Positions 35,364-45,470 of a stretch of DNA of 64,000 nt are shown here, in pieces. Under the pieces are notes generated by a model. The model was given only the letters and a program-made list of their open reading frames with translations. It had not been told where the DNA came from and did not search any database. Source of the DNA: Gammaproteobacteria bacterium HGW-Gammaproteobacteria-13 (GTDB lineage: Bacteria; Pseudomonadota; Gammaproteobacteria; Pseudomonadales; Pseudomonadaceae); the NCBI GenBank assembly GCA_002840155.1, contig PGZH01000005.1:408550-472549 (forward strand), read 5' to 3'. A program made the translations under genes and the position numbers. Numbering within the stretch: the stretch's first letter is position 1; each line of letters starts with the position of its first letter.

Positions 35364-35896
35364 GGCTGCACCTCATCGACTAACTCTTGGTAGAGCGGCG
35401 CCAGCTGTTCACGCCAGACACGCTCATCAATCACCCCAACAAACTTGTGGCGGATGATGCCGTCCTTGTCGATCAGGAAGGTCTCAGGCGCACCGTACAC
35501 GCCCAGGTCCAGGCCTAGAGTGCCGCGCGCATCGTTGATATTCAGTTGATAGGGATCATGGAATTCCACCAGCCACTTCTGCGCGGCGGCGTTGTCATCC
35601 TTGTAGTTGACCCCATAAATGGTCACACCCAGCTCGGCCAGCTTGTTAAGTACAGGGTGCTCAACCCGGCAGGCCACACACCAGGTGGCCCAAACGTTGA
35701 CCAGCGCCGGCTTGCCCTTGAGGTCAGCCTCGCTAAGCGTCTTGCCATCCTGCACGGCAGGCAGGGAGAACGCCGGGAACGGCTTGCCAATCAGCGCCGA
35801 AGGCAGCTCGGTGGGGTCGAGGAACAGGCCGCGGTAGAGAAACACCGCCACGCCAAGAAAGACCAACAGCGGCAACAGCAGCAGTAAACGCTTCAT
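35360..35896 (-). CDS. ccmG: Thiol-disulfide oxidoreductase CcmG/DsbE
   Basis: 178 residues. N-terminal membrane anchor (about 3-22) then a thioredoxin fold with the redox site WATWCVACRVEHPVL (CVAC) and a cis-proline region GVYGAPETFLIDKDG. Supplies reducing power to CcmH and apocytochromes in the periplasm. Overlaps ccmF by four bases. Confidence 0.97.
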   Translation of the reverse strand: MKRLLLLLPLLVFLGVAVFLYRGLFLDPTELPSALIGKPFPAFSLPAVQDGKTLSEADLKGKPALVNVWATWCVACRVEHPVLNKLAELGVTIYGVNYKDDNAAAQKWLVEFHDPYQLNINDARGTLGLDLGVYGAPETFLIDKDGIIRHKFVGVIDERVWREQLAPLYQELVDEVQP

Positions 35897-37866
35897 GCCT
35901 GCGCCCCCGCCATGCCCAGTGCATCACGCACGCGGGTGCGCACCTTCATCCGGTAGCGCTTGTCGGCGGCCGCCAGGAAGCCGCCAAAGCCCATCAATAA
36001 CGCGCCGAACCAGATCCAGCGAACGAACGGTTTGATATGCACGCGCACCGCCCAGGCGCCGTTTTCCAGCGGCTCACCCAGAGCTACGAACAAATCACGG
36101 GTGATCCCGGCGTCGATGCCGGCCTCGGTCATCACCGACTGCTGCACGGTGTACAGGCGCTTCTCCGGGTGCAACACGGCAATCTGCTTGCCGTCTTCGA
36201 GGATGCGCACCGTGCCTTTGTCAGAGGTAAAGTTCGGCCCTTCAAAATGCTCGGCACCTTCGAAAATAAACTGGTAGCCACCAATCTCCACCGACTCACC
36301 CGGCGCCATACGCATATCGCGCTCGAAGCTGCCCATGCTGGTCAGCACCACGCCTATGGCGCAGACCGCCATGCCCAGGTGCGCGGTCTGCATGCCCCAG
36401 TAACTGCGGGTCAGGCTTGGCAAACCGCGGAAAAAGCCTTTGTGGCGGGTTTTCTCAATAATGTCGCGCAGCCCGGCCAGCACCACCCAGGCGGCCAGCA
36501 GGCACACGCCAAGCACCGCCCAGTTGAAGTCTCCGACCAGGAAGGTGGCGATCACTGCCAACACCACACTGCCGATCAGCACCGGCGCGAGCATGCTCAG
36601 TAGCCACTGCAGCGGTGTGTCCTTCCAGCGCACCAGCACACCGACCGCGATCATCGCCATCAGCAGGCCCATTAGCGGCACAAACAGCGCGTTGAAGTAC
36701 GGCGGGCCGACCGACAGCTTGGCCCCGGTCATGGCATCCAGCACCAACGGGTAAAGGGTGCCGAGCAGAATCATCGCCGCGGCCACCACCAGTATCAGGT
36801 TATTCACCAGCAGCAGGGTTTCTCGCGACCACAGGGCAAAGCCGACCTGGCTTTTCACCACCGGCGCACGCACGGCGAACAGCGCCAGCGAGCTGCCCAC
36901 CACCAACAGCAGGAAGGCCAGGATAAACACGCCGCGCTCAGGGTCGCTGGCGAAGGCATGCACCGAGGTCAGCACGCCGGAGCGCACCAGGAAGGTCCCC
37001 AGCAGGCTGAGGGAAAATGCAGCGATGGCCAACAACACGGTCCAGCTCTTGAACACGCCGCGTTTTTCCGTCACGGCCAGGGAGTGGATCAGCGCGGTGC
37101 CGACCAGCCAGGGCATAAAGGAAGCGTTTTCCACCGGGTCCCAGAACCACCAGCCGCCCCAGCCCAGCTCGTAGTAGGCCCACCAGGAGCCCAGGGCGAT
37201 ACCGATACCGAGGAAGGCCCAGGCCACGATGGTCCACGGCCGCGACCAGCGCGCCCAAGCGGCGTCCAGCTTGCCGCCGAGCAAGGCGGCAATGGCGAAA
37301 GCAAAGGCCACGGAGAAGCCGACATAGCCCATGTAGAGCATCGGCGGGTGAATGATCAGGCCGAAGTCCTGCAGCAGCGGGTTGAGGTCGCGGCCATCAA
37401 CCGGGGTATTGAACAACAGACGCTCGAACGGGTTGGAGGTGATGATCAAAAACAGCAGAAAACCGATGCTGATAATCCCCATTACCGCGAGCACGCGGGC
37501 GAGCATCTCTTCCGGCAGCTGGCGCGAGAAGATCGATACGGCAAAGGTCCAGCCCGCGAGGATCAGCCCCCAGAGCAGCAGCGAACCTTCGTGGGCGCCC
37601 CACACGGCGCTGAATTTGTAATACCAGGGCAGTGCGCTGTTGGAGTTGTTGGCCACGTAGGCGACGCTGAAATCGTCGACCATAAAGGCGTAGGTCAGGC
37701 AGATAAAGGCGAACAGCATAAAGCTGAACTGGCCCCAGGCAGCCGGCTGCGCCAGGCTCATCCACTGCCGATCACCACGCCAGGCACCGATCAGCGGCAG
37801 CGTCGCCTGCACCAGCGCCATGCACAGCGCGAGAATCATCGCCAGATGGCCGAGTTCGGGGATCAT
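35893..37866 (-). CDS. ccmF: Heme lyase CcmF
   Basis: 657 residues, polytopic inner-membrane protein with about 14-15 helices. The tryptophan-rich heme domain [20 protein letters not shown] near residue 235 is diagnostic. CcmF takes heme from holo-CcmE and attaches it to apocytochrome c together with CcmH and CcmI. Overlaps ccmE by four bases. Confidence 0.97.
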   Translation of the reverse strand: MIPELGHLAMILALCMALVQATLPLIGAWRGDRQWMSLAQPAAWGQFSFMLFAFICLTYAFMVDDFSVAYVANNSNSALPWYYKFSAVWGAHEGSLLLWGLILAGWTFAVSIFSRQLPEEMLARVLAVMGIISIGFLLFLIITSNPFERLLFNTPVDGRDLNPLLQDFGLIIHPPMLYMGYVGFSVAFAFAIAALLGGKLDAAWARWSRPWTIVAWAFLGIGIALGSWWAYYELGWGGWWFWDPVENASFMPWLVGTALIHSLAVTEKRGVFKSWTVLLAIAAFSLSLLGTFLVRSGVLTSVHAFASDPERGVFILAFLLLVVGSSLALFAVRAPVVKSQVGFALWSRETLLLVNNLILVVAAAMILLGTLYPLVLDAMTGAKLSVGPPYFNALFVPLMGLLMAMIAVGVLVRWKDTPLQWLLSMLAPVLIGSVVLAVIATFLVGDFNWAVLGVCLLAAWVVLAGLRDIIEKTRHKGFFRGLPSLTRSYWGMQTAHLGMAVCAIGVVLTSMGSFERDMRMAPGESVEIGGYQFIFEGAEHFEGPNFTSDKGTVRILEDGKQIAVLHPEKRLYTVQQSVMTEAGIDAGITRDLFVALGEPLENGAWAVRVHIKPFVRWIWFGALLMGFGGFLAAADKRYRMKVRTRVRDALGMAGAQA

Positions 37867-38351
37867 TGCGCGTACTCCAATTGAGAGGCCTGCTTGGCCG
37901 CTTTGGCCGCGTCATGTTTCTGCTGCATGCCGCTCTGCTCCAGAGCCTGCATGACCTCTGGCGGCATGTAGTTTTCATCGTGTTTGGCCAGCACTTCGTC
38001 GGCAATCAGCACACCATTGGCGTCGAGCTTGCCCATGGCAACGATGCCCTGCCCTTCACGGAACAGGTCCGGGAGGATGCCGGTAAAGCGGATGGTTACG
38101 CTCTTGGCGCCGTCGGTAACGACGAAATCGGTGTCCAGCGAATCGCTGGAGCGCTTCACCGAGCCCTCCTCAACCAGGCCACCGGCGCGGATACGGGTGT
38201 CCTGGGGGGCCTCGCCGTTGGCGATCTGCGTGGGGGTGTAAAACAGGTTGATGTTCTGCTGCAACGCACTGAGGGCCAGGGCCACGGCGATGCCGACACC
38301 GGCAATAATGGCCAGGACGATATACAGGCGCTTTTTACGCACGGGGTTCAC
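37863..38351 (-). CDS. ccmE: Heme chaperone CcmE
   Basis: 162 residues. N-terminal membrane helix (about 8-28) and an OB-fold periplasmic domain. The heme-binding histidine lies in [14 protein letters not shown] near residue 125, the family motif. Carries heme from CcmABCD to CcmF. Overlaps ccmD by four bases. Confidence 0.97.
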   Translation of the reverse strand: MNPVRKKRLYIVLAIIAGVGIAVALALSALQQNINLFYTPTQIANGEAPQDTRIRAGGLVEEGSVKRSSDSLDTDFVVTDGAKSVTIRFTGILPDLFREGQGIVAMGKLDANGVLIADEVLAKHDENYMPPEVMQALEQSGMQQKHDAAKAAKQASQLEYAQ

Positions 38352-38524
38352 TTCGACTCCTCCCGGCGCAAACGACGCGCCTCGTCTTGCAGGTAACGGC
38401 GACGCGCCAGGATTGGCAGCGCCACATTCAGCCCCAGCACAGCCAGGCTGATGGCATAACAGGACCAGACATAAGGCCCGTGGCTGCCCATGGCGATAAA
38501 TTCGCTAAAGCTGGCAAAACTCAT
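38348..38524 (-). CDS. ccmD: Heme exporter protein CcmD
   Basis: 58 residues with one membrane helix ([20 protein letters not shown]) and a basic tail ([15 protein letters not shown]). CcmD links CcmC and CcmE in the holo-CcmE release complex. The ATG at 38524 is chosen for [20 protein letters not shown], the standard CcmD start; it overlaps the ccmC stop by four bases. Confidence 0.93.
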   Translation of the reverse strand: MSFASFSEFIAMGSHGPYVWSCYAISLAVLGLNVALPILARRRYLQDEARRLRREESK

Positions 38525-39288
38525 TGGCCTTTCTCCACCAGCGCCTTGACCTCGGCTTTGGCCCAACTGCTGCGCGCCTCACGCTTGAGCACTTCCAGGC
38601 GCATGCGCAGCAGTAATACCGCGCCAAAGAAGCAGTAGAAGCCCAGCACCATGATCAGCAGCGGCATCCACATCTCGAACGGCATGGCCGGCTTGGATAC
38701 CACGCTGAAGGTGGCAGGCTGGTGCAGGGTGTTCCACCACTCCACCGAGTATTTGATGATCGGGATATTCACCACGCCGACGATGGCCAGTACCGCACAG
38801 GCCTTGGCCGCGCTGTCGCGGTTGGTGATGGCGTTGCCCAGGGCAATCACGCCGAAGTACAGGAACAGCAGAATCAGCATCGAGGTCAGGCGGGCATCCC
38901 ACACCCAGTAGGTGCCCCAGGTCGGCTTGCCCCACACCGCGCCGGTCACCAGCGCGATCACGGTCATCCAGGCACCAATGGGCGCGGCCTGCTGCAGGGC
39001 GACATCGGCCAACTTCATCTTCCACACCAGGCCGACGATGCCGGCCACCGCCAGCATCACGTAAATCGACTGAGCCAGAAACGCTGCCGGCACATGGATA
39101 TAGATGATGCGAAAGCTGTTGCCCTGCTGGTAATCCGGCGGCGCAAAGGCCAGCCCCCAGACCAGTCCGACCACCAGCAGCACGGCTGCGGCCAGAACCA
39201 ACCAGGGCAGCCAGCGGCTGCTGATTTCATAGAACCATTTGGGCGAGCCGAGCTTGTGAAACCACGTCCAGTTCATCAGGTTACTCAT
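38521..39288 (-). CDS. ccmC: Heme handling protein CcmC
   Basis: 255 residues, six predicted membrane helices. The WWD heme domain is seen in [20 protein letters not shown] near residue 125. CcmC loads heme onto CcmE. The start could be the ATG at 39288 or the one at 39276, four codons later; the ribosome sites are similar. It follows ccmB after a 64-bp gap. Confidence 0.96.
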   Translation of the reverse strand: MSNLMNWTWFHKLGSPKWFYEISSRWLPWLVLAAAVLLVVGLVWGLAFAPPDYQQGNSFRIIYIHVPAAFLAQSIYVMLAVAGIVGLVWKMKLADVALQQAAPIGAWMTVIALVTGAVWGKPTWGTYWVWDARLTSMLILLFLYFGVIALGNAITNRDSAAKACAVLAIVGVVNIPIIKYSVEWWNTLHQPATFSVVSKPAMPFEMWMPLLIMVLGFYCFFGAVLLLRMRLEVLKREARSSWAKAEVKALVEKGQ

Positions 39289-39352
39289 CAGTGCTAGGGC
39301 TGATCAGGGCGCAGGCAGGCACCCGGTTCAACCGGCCATTCAGGCTTATTGT

Positions 39353-40024
39353 CTACTCAGCGACACTGATCGTCAGACCAGCGGCGATGGCAAAAGGTGT
39401 CAAGGTCACCGCCAGTGCGGTGAGGCTGGCCAACCACAACAGGTGGCCGACCGCCGGCAATCCTTGCAGGCTGGCTTGTAACGCACCGCTGCCGAGAATC
39501 AGCACCGGGATGTACAACGGCAAAATCAGCAGCGCGAGCAGCAGACCGCCGCGCTTGAGGCCCACCGTCAGCGCGGCGCCGACTGCACCGAGCAGGCTCA
39601 GCACCGGCGTGCCGAGCAGTAGCGAGATCAGCAATACCGGCAGGCAGCGCCCCGGCAAACCGAGCATCAACGCCAGCAGCGGCGCCAGCAGCACCAGCGC
39701 CAAGCCGGAGAACAGCCAGTGTGCCAGCACCTTGGCCAGAACCAGAAGAGCCAGGGGGTGCGGCGAAAGGACCCACTGCTCCAGCGAGCCGTCCTCGAAA
39801 TCACTGCGAAACAGCCCGTCCAGCGAGAGCAGCACGGCCAATAAGGCCGCTACCCACACCAGCCCAGGCGAAAGGCTTTGTAACAACTGCGTCTGCGGCC
39901 CCACCGCCAGCGGGAACAATGCAATCACAATGGCGAAGAACACCAGCGGGTTGGCCAGCTCGGCCGGACGACGAAATAACAGCCGCGCTTCACGGGCCAG
40001 CAGCAGGGTAAAAACATTGCTCAT
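39353..40024 (-). CDS. ccmB: Heme exporter protein CcmB
   Basis: 223 residues, six helices. The ABC-2-type permease of the CcmAB complex, with the typical [20 protein letters not shown] segment near the N-terminus. CcmAB uses ATP hydrolysis to release holo-CcmE from CcmC/D. Overlaps ccmA by four bases. Confidence 0.95.
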   Translation of the reverse strand: MSNVFTLLLAREARLLFRRPAELANPLVFFAIVIALFPLAVGPQTQLLQSLSPGLVWVAALLAVLLSLDGLFRSDFEDGSLEQWVLSPHPLALLVLAKVLAHWLFSGLALVLLAPLLALMLGLPGRCLPVLLISLLLGTPVLSLLGAVGAALTVGLKRGGLLLALLILPLYIPVLILGSGALQASLQGLPAVGHLLWLASLTALAVTLTPFAIAAGLTISVAE

Positions 40025-40656
40025 GACGTGCGTTGCCCCAGATCAAGCTCGCGGTAGCCGGCCGGCTTGACCGTCAATTCATGGTGCGTGGTCAGCACCA
40101 CCAGGCCGCCCTGCTGACAATGCGCGGCCAAATGATGCTCCAGCTGCGCCACCGCCGCCTTGTCCAGCGCGGTAAACGGCTCATCCAGCACCCAGAGTGG
40201 TGGCCCAGGCAGATACAGACGGGCCAACGCCACACGGCGCTGCTGCCCAGCGGACAGCGTGTGGCAAGGCACATCCTCAAATCCACGCAGCCCCACCGCT
40301 GCCAGCGCCTGCCAGATGGCCTCGCGCTCGGCGGGCTGATGCAGGGCGCAGAGCCAGGCGAGATTCTCCTCGGCAGTGAGCAAGCCTTTGATGCCAGCGG
40401 CATGGCCGATCCACAACAGATTGCGCGCCAGCTCAGCGCGCTGCGCCGTCAACGGACGGCCATTCAGGCGAATCTCACCGGCAGTCGGTTGCATCAATCC
40501 GGCCAGCAAACGCAGCAGACTGGTCTTGCCGCTGCCGTTGGGGCCAGCCACCTGCAACATCTCACCGGGAACCAGACGCAGCTCCAGACGCTCGAAAAGC
40601 ATGCGCCAGTCCCGCTCACAGGCGAGCGCCACGGCTTCGAGAAGAGGACTGGTCAA
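40021..40656 (-). CDS. ccmA: ATP-binding protein CcmA
   Basis: 211 residues from the TTG chosen. Walker [19 protein letters not shown] near residue 38, signature [14 protein letters not shown] near 140, Walker B LWVLDEP. Partner of CcmB. No ATG fits; the TTG at 40656 gives [20 protein letters not shown], matching other Pseudomonas CcmA proteins, with AGGT about 10 bp upstream. It is the first gene of the ccm operon. Confidence 0.94.
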   Translation of the reverse strand: MTSPLLEAVALACERDWRMLFERLELRLVPGEMLQVAGPNGSGKTSLLRLLAGLMQPTAGEIRLNGRPLTAQRAELARNLLWIGHAAGIKGLLTAEENLAWLCALHQPAEREAIWQALAAVGLRGFEDVPCHTLSAGQQRRVALARLYLPGPPLWVLDEPFTALDKAAVAQLEHHLAAHCQQGGLVVLTTHHELTVKPAGYRELDLGQRTS

Positions 40657-40819
40657 GGCATCGGTACCTAAGATGGCTGGCAAAAGCTGTTCAAGTCGGC
40701 AGAGTCTTGGCCGCTATACTGACGCAAGTGGAATGCGCAGCCGAACCAGACGGGGCGCGATTATACATGCCATGCCTCGCCTCCCGCAGTGGGCATTTTC
40801 GACAGGGTGTAACCCGCCA

Positions 40820-42364
40820 ATGAGCGAAATCAGCAGTCCACGGCCTATTGCGCCAACGCCCCCCAGCACTCGCCCCAACGCCATAGCGGCGGACCTGGCG
40901 GTGAAACTGCTGCAGCCCATGCAAGGCCTGCTGGCCAGCGGTGAAACCGCCAAGGCCGAAGTCATTGCCCTCAAGGAAGTGGCGCAGAGTTTTCAGATGC
41001 TGCTCAAGCTGACCCTGAATAACGGCAGCCAGACCACCCTGGAAGCCAGCGGCCCGCGCCCACTGGCCCAGGGCACATCCCTGGCCGTAACTGCCCTGTC
41101 GGAAACCCGCCTGGCGCTGTCTGTGCTGATGGGCGCTGACAAGCCCCTGACCAGCCTGGACCTCGACCAGTTGCCGGTTGGCACCTTGCTGCAGGGCAAG
41201 GTGGTGGCGCGCGAGCAGTTGCTGCAAACCCGCTCGCAGCAGGTGATCTACAAGGTGCTGGTCAGCCTGCTCAACACGCCGCTGGCCGGCAGCAAGCTAT
41301 CCCTGGAAACCCCCTTGGCACTCCCGCTGGGCAGCCTGCTCAGCGCCCAGGTACAAGGCAGCCAGGCGTTGAACTTCCTACCGCTAAGCGGCCGCCTCGA
41401 TCAACTCGCCCTGAGCCAGCAACTGGGCAGCCAAAGCAATCGCCAAGGCTCACTGGAAGGCCTGTTCAGCGCCCTGCAAGGCCTACGCGGCAATGCCGAG
41501 ATGAGTGAAGGCCTGCGCACCAGCATCGACAAGCTCTTCGGCGGCATGCCCGACGCCGCTCAACTGAGCAGCCCCAAAGGCCTGGCCATGGCCCTGGAAA
41601 ACAGCGGCATCCTGCTGGAAAGCAAATTGCTCGGTGGCCAGGGCCAGGCGCTGCCGACCGATCTGAAAGCCAACCTGCTGCGCCTGATCACCCAATTGCT
41701 GCCCAACCTGTCAGCCGGCACACCACTGGCCGCGGCCAATGCCGGCTCAGCCCTGGCCCAGGCGATGCCCGCCCTGGCCCGTGACCTGCTCGGCAGCCTG
41801 GGCAAAGCCACCAGCCGCCAGCAAGCGCTGAACTTCCCTCTGCCCTCGCGCCTGCTACAGGCGATGGAAGGCGAGGCCGATCTGGAAACCTTGCTGAAGC
41901 TCGCCGCTGCAGCCATCTCGCGCCTGCAGACCCATCAGCTCTCTAGCCTGGCGCAGAGCCAGGTCGGCCCGGACGGCAACCTGCTCACCACCTGGCAATT
42001 GGAACTGCCCATGCGCAACCAGCAAGAGTTGGTGCCCTTGCAGGTAAAAATTCAACGCGATGAAAGCAACCCACAAGGCAAGTCCGAGAAAAAGGAAACC
42101 CTGTGGAAGGTCGAACTGGCCTTCGACCTCGATCCGCTGGGGCCTCTGCAAGTGCAGGCGCAACTGGCCCATGGCCGCTTTTCCAGCCAGCTATGGGCCG
42201 AACGCAGCAGCACTGTCAGCCTGATCGATGCGGAACTGGACAACCTGCGCCAGCGCCTAAACACCGCCGGTGTGCAGGTTGGCGAACTGGCCTGTAGCCA
42301 GGGCGTGCCACCGCGCGGCCCGCGCACAACCCTGGAACAACGCTGGGTGGATGAAACCGCATGA
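40820..42364 (+). CDS. FliK-like protein with C-terminal hook-length-control domain
   Basis: 514 residues. The N-terminal two thirds are rich in Leu, Ala, Gln and Ser with low complexity, as in FliK-type rulers. The C-terminal region (about 390-490), including LELPMRNQQELVPLQVKIQR and DLDPLGPLQVQAQLAHGRFS, matches the Flg_hook domain of FliK. The true fliK is at 62640, so this is a second, distinct FliK-domain protein. Its last four bases overlap the start of the FlhB-like gene. Its role is not established. The ATG at 40820 has only a weak AGGG upstream. The 163-bp gap to ccmA is a divergent promoter region; TATACT at 40715-40720 is a possible -10 box. Confidence 0.82.
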   Translation: MSEISSPRPIAPTPPSTRPNAIAADLAVKLLQPMQGLLASGETAKAEVIALKEVAQSFQMLLKLTLNNGSQTTLEASGPRPLAQGTSLAVTALSETRLALSVLMGADKPLTSLDLDQLPVGTLLQGKVVAREQLLQTRSQQVIYKVLVSLLNTPLAGSKLSLETPLALPLGSLLSAQVQGSQALNFLPLSGRLDQLALSQQLGSQSNRQGSLEGLFSALQGLRGNAEMSEGLRTSIDKLFGGMPDAAQLSSPKGLAMALENSGILLESKLLGGQGQALPTDLKANLLRLITQLLPNLSAGTPLAAANAGSALAQAMPALARDLLGSLGKATSRQQALNFPLPSRLLQAMEGEADLETLLKLAAAAISRLQTHQLSSLAQSQVGPDGNLLTTWQLELPMRNQQELVPLQVKIQRDESNPQGKSEKKETLWKVELAFDLDPLGPLQVQAQLAHGRFSSQLWAERSSTVSLIDAELDNLRQRLNTAGVQVGELACSQGVPPRGPRTTLEQRWVDETA

Positions 42365-42687
42365 AGAAGACCGCACCCCGCCAAGCCATCGCCCTCACCT
42401 ACGACGGCCAGAATGCGCCCGTGCTCAGCGCCAAAGGCGATGACGAGCTGGCCGAAGCCATTCTCGCCATCGCCCGCGAATACGAAGTGCCGATCTACGA
42501 AAATGCCGAACTGGTGCGCCTGTTGGCGCGACTGGAACTGGGCGATGCAATTCCCGAACAGCTGTATCGCTGTATCGCGGAAATCATCGCCTTTGCCTGG
42601 TACCTGAAGGGTAAAGCGCCGGCCGGCAGTGAGCGTGATAGCGATATCACGCCGCCGCTGCGCCTATTGCAAGGGCCGGCACATTGA
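42361..42687 (+). CDS. Stand-alone FlhB C-terminal domain protein (FhlB type)
   Basis: 108 residues. RQAIALTYDGQNAPVLSAKG, then EVPIYENAELVRLLARLELG, matches the cytoplasmic tail of FlhB just after its NPTH autocleavage point, without membrane helices or the cleavage site itself. Proteins of this kind have been shown to substitute for the FlhB tail in other bacteria. Here it is translationally coupled to the FliK-like gene, so the two are likely to act together. Confidence 0.88.
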   Translation: MKKTAPRQAIALTYDGQNAPVLSAKGDDELAEAILAIAREYEVPIYENAELVRLLARLELGDAIPEQLYRCIAEIIAFAWYLKGKAPAGSERDSDITPPLRLLQGPAH

Positions 42688-42710
42688 GGGCTATTTGAGA
42701 ATGGGGAAAA

Positions 42711-43115
42711 TCAGGAACGCTGCAGTTTGGCCTGCTGCATCTTGCTCACCAACTCAGCCTCAGCCTTGCTCAGGCCGCAGGACTGGGTCAGATCATCCAC
42801 ACTGGCGCCCATGCCAGCCAGACGCGCAGCCTGGGTAAACGACAGGCTGCTGGGATCACGCTGCTCGATCTGATTGAGCTTGTCCGGTAACGGCGCAACC
42901 ACCCTGCGCAACTCATGCAACTCCTCACCCATCTGCACGCTGCCGGTCAGGTAGGCATCCAGCCGCCGGCTAAGCTCCTTGAGCCGCCTATCCTGCACCG
43001 CATCACGCTCGCCTTGCAGCTTTATGCTGTCGCGCAGCTGCCGGGTCAGCCAGACGCATGCGCCTATCAGCCCCAGACAGACCAGGGCCAGCGCGATCAG
43101 CAGCGCGTCGAGCAT
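42711..43115 (-). CDS. DUF2802 membrane-anchored protein
   Basis: 134 residues. One N-terminal helix (residues 2-24), a coiled-coil-like segment (30-75, RDSIKLQGERDAVQDRRLKE) and a C-terminal helix-turn-helix-like part (LSFTQAARLAGMGASVDDLT, then GLSKAEAELVSKM). The DUF2802 family is found after cheW in Pseudomonas flagellar clusters; function unknown. It begins three bases after the cheW stop codon. It ends 23 bp from the convergent FlhB-like gene, with no terminator visible. Confidence 0.85.
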   Translation of the reverse strand: MLDALLIALALVCLGLIGACVWLTRQLRDSIKLQGERDAVQDRRLKELSRRLDAYLTGSVQMGEELHELRRVVAPLPDKLNQIEQRDPSSLSFTQAARLAGMGASVDDLTQSCGLSKAEAELVSKMQQAKLQRS

Positions 43116-43118
43116 GGC

Positions 43119-43598
43119 TTAGATGCTCTCCAGATCGGACCACTCTTCTTCGCTCATCATCTTGTCCAGCTCGACCAGAATCAGCAGTTCGCCGTTCTTG
43201 TTGCAGACGCCCTGGATAAACTTGGCGGATTCGTCGTTGCCAACGTTCGGCGCAGTCTCCACCTCGGATTGGCGCAAGTAAACCACCTCAGCCACGCTGT
43301 CGACCAGGATGCCAACCACTTGTTTGTCAGCTTCGATAATCACGATACGGGTGTTATCGGTCACCTCAGTGGAGTCCAAACCAAAACGCTGACGCGTGTC
43401 GATCACGGTTACCACGTTGCCGCGTAGGTTGATGATGCCCAGCACATAGCTCGGAGCACCCGGCACAGGGGCAATCTCGGTATAACGCAAGACTTCCTGG
43501 ACCTGCATCACATTGATGCCATAGGTCTCGTTGTCCAGGCGGAACGTTACCCACTGCAGAATCGGATCATCAGAACCTTGTGCAGAACTTTTCTTCAT
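43119..43598 (-). CDS. cheW: Chemotaxis coupling protein CheW
   Basis: 159 residues, a single CheW domain that links receptors to CheA. ILQWVTFRLDNETYGINVMQ, LGIINLRGNVVTVIDTRQRF and VDSVAEVVYL are standard. The ATG at 43598 is chosen; a 12-residue upstream extension lacks family similarity. It follows the parP gene by 105 bp. Confidence 0.95.
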   Translation of the reverse strand: MKKSSAQGSDDPILQWVTFRLDNETYGINVMQVQEVLRYTEIAPVPGAPSYVLGIINLRGNVVTVIDTRQRFGLDSTEVTDNTRIVIIEADKQVVGILVDSVAEVVYLRQSEVETAPNVGNDESAKFIQGVCNKNGELLILVELDKMMSEEEWSDLESI

Positions 43599-43703
43599 GT
43601 CCCTAGCCTCGTCATGAACCGCTCGCGGCGGCAATCGCGGGTGTATACCCCGCTGTGATTACTATAGATGCAAAGCTGCGCACATCGCACAGCCCGGCGT
43701 TAT

Positions 43704-44543
43704 TCAATGTATCTGGCTGGCGGCCATGCGCTTGGCCGCACCACTGGCAATCAATTCCGCCAGGGATGCGACATCAAGCAAGGCGCACATATGTTCGATA
43801 ACCGTACCCGCCAACCACGGACGCTGCGTGCGCTGGCTGCGCCATTTGACCTCGTTAGGGTCGAGACGAATCGAGCGGCTGACCTGATGCACCGCCAGCC
43901 CCCACTCATAGCCCTCAACGGAAATCACATACTGCAACCCTTCACGGAAATCATCGCGGTAACGATCAGGCATCACCCAGCGCGCGGTATCCAGCACCTT
44001 CAGGTTGCCGGCCTGGCACGGCAGTATGCCGAGAAACCAGTCAGGCTGGCCAAATAATGGCGTAAGTTCCTGGCCTTCCAGAGGATAAATCGAACCCAGG
44101 CACACCAGCGGCACCGCCAGGGTCAGCCCGGCAACATCAAACAACAGGCATTCGAACGGCCCTTGAGCCCACTCAGGGCGACCCTGTAACACAGGTTCAG
44201 GCACCACCAGCACCTGCGGGGTCGGTTGCACAGCTTCGACCACCACAGCAGCCTCAACCACCTCCTGCGACGGCTCGACGCGGACTTCAATTTCCGGCGC
44301 TGGCATCTCGATGGTCGGCAGCACCAAAGGCCGCGGCGCCAGTTCAACCACAGGTTTTGCCGTCACGGTTTGTACTTGCGGCATGGTGCGCGCATCGCGC
44401 ACCTGCTCTTCCAGCACCGCTGCTTCGAACTCATCCAGAGTGATGCTATCGGCAAACTCGACCGCAGCCTCCTGCAGCAAGCCGTCCAGATAGGACTGCA
44501 AGGCCAGTTGCGAACGTGTAGCGGTGGCTAGGGGACGACTCAT
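43704..44543 (-). CDS. parP: ParP-type polar chemotaxis protein with CheW-like domain
   Basis: 279 residues. An N-terminal acidic, Val/Pro/Glu-rich linker (about 20-130) precedes a CheW-like (AIF) domain (about 140-275), with ECLLFDVAGLTLAVPLVCLG and LAVHQVSRSIRLDPNEVKWR. Its position between a ParA-like gene and cheW is the ParC-ParP arrangement described in Vibrio and Pseudomonas, where ParP ties CheA arrays to ParC at the cell pole. The ATG at 44543 is chosen for MSRPLATATRSQLALQSYLD. Confidence 0.87.
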   Translation of the reverse strand: MSRPLATATRSQLALQSYLDGLLQEAAVEFADSITLDEFEAAVLEEQVRDARTMPQVQTVTAKPVVELAPRPLVLPTIEMPAPEIEVRVEPSQEVVEAAVVVEAVQPTPQVLVVPEPVLQGRPEWAQGPFECLLFDVAGLTLAVPLVCLGSIYPLEGQELTPLFGQPDWFLGILPCQAGNLKVLDTARWVMPDRYRDDFREGLQYVISVEGYEWGLAVHQVSRSIRLDPNEVKWRSQRTQRPWLAGTVIEHMCALLDVASLAELIASGAAKRMAASQIH

Positions 44544-44630
44544 GAATACAACCCGCAATAACAATCTGTACAGACTATCGGCCGCGCTAGCGGCAGACTT
44601 GAGCCTATATCTTCAGCATAGCCGTTCATC

Positions 44631-45419
44631 TCAGGCGACCTGTGCGGCAATCTGCTGCGACAGCAGGTGCTTGAGCAACGCCCGGTAGGCGATTACGCCA
44701 CGGCTATTGTTGTCAAACTTGGACGGTGTAAGCCCTGCTCGGCTGGCATCACGCAGACGCGTATCCACCGGAATATAAGCCGGCCACAGGTGCTCGGGGT
44801 AGGTGTTGCGCAACACCCGCAACGTGCCCATGGAAGCCTGGGTGCGCCGATCGAACAGGGTCGGCACGATGGTGTAGGGCAACGCCTGCTGACGCGAACG
44901 GTTGATCATCGCCAGGGTATTGACCATCCGCTCCAGGCCTTTGACGGCTAGAAACTCGGTCTGCACCGGAATCACCAGTTGCTGACTGGCAGCCAGGGCG
45001 TTGACCATCAGCACGCCGAGCAAGGGCGGGCTGTCGATCACCGCATGATCGAAATCCTGCCAGAGCTGCGCCAGGCTCTTGGCAATCACCAGGCCCAGCC
45101 CACTCTGCCCGGGCGACTGACGCTCCAGCGTGGCCAGCGCCGTGCTCGACGGCAGCAGGGAAATACGCTCATCACTGGTAGGCAGCAGCAATTGCTGCGG
45201 CAAACCGCGCGGCACGCTGCCTTTATGCTGAAACAGATCGAAGCTGCTGTGCTCCAGGCTGTCCGGGTCATGCCCGAAATAGCTGGTCATCGACCCATGG
45301 GGATCGAGATCGACGATCACCACACGCTTGCCAGCATCGGCCAACAGGCCTGCCAGAGCGATTGATGTGGTGGTCTTGCCGACTCCACCTTTTTGATTGG
45401 CTACTGCCCAGACTCTCAT
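44631..45419 (-). CDS. parC: ParC, ParA-like ATPase for polar chemotaxis arrays
   Basis: 262 residues. Deviant Walker A motif VANQKGGVGKTTTSIALAGL at the N-terminus, and VIVDLDPHGSMTSYFG after it. A MinD/ParA-family ATPase; next to motCD and parP it is the chromosomal ParC that recruits chemotaxis proteins to the old pole, not a plasmid partition protein. It starts 51 bp after motD. Confidence 0.9.
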   Translation of the reverse strand: MRVWAVANQKGGVGKTTTSIALAGLLADAGKRVVIVDLDPHGSMTSYFGHDPDSLEHSSFDLFQHKGSVPRGLPQQLLLPTSDERISLLPSSTALATLERQSPGQSGLGLVIAKSLAQLWQDFDHAVIDSPPLLGVLMVNALAASQQLVIPVQTEFLAVKGLERMVNTLAMINRSRQQALPYTIVPTLFDRRTQASMGTLRVLRNTYPEHLWPAYIPVDTRLRDASRAGLTPSKFDNNSRGVIAYRALLKHLLSQQIAAQVA

Positions 45420-45470
45420 CGTTATCATCCTCCCGGTACAGCTGCAGCCTGACCGAGAACGGGGCCACCC

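Noticed and set aside
40376..40819. Extension of the FliK-like gene back to 40376
   Set aside because: The first 148 codons lie antisense inside ccmA and show no FliK similarity; the ATG at 40820 fits better.
44631..45419. Plasmid or phage partition gene (parA)
   Set aside because: Position next to parP, cheW and motCD identifies it as the chemotaxis-linked ParC; no parB or parS is present.
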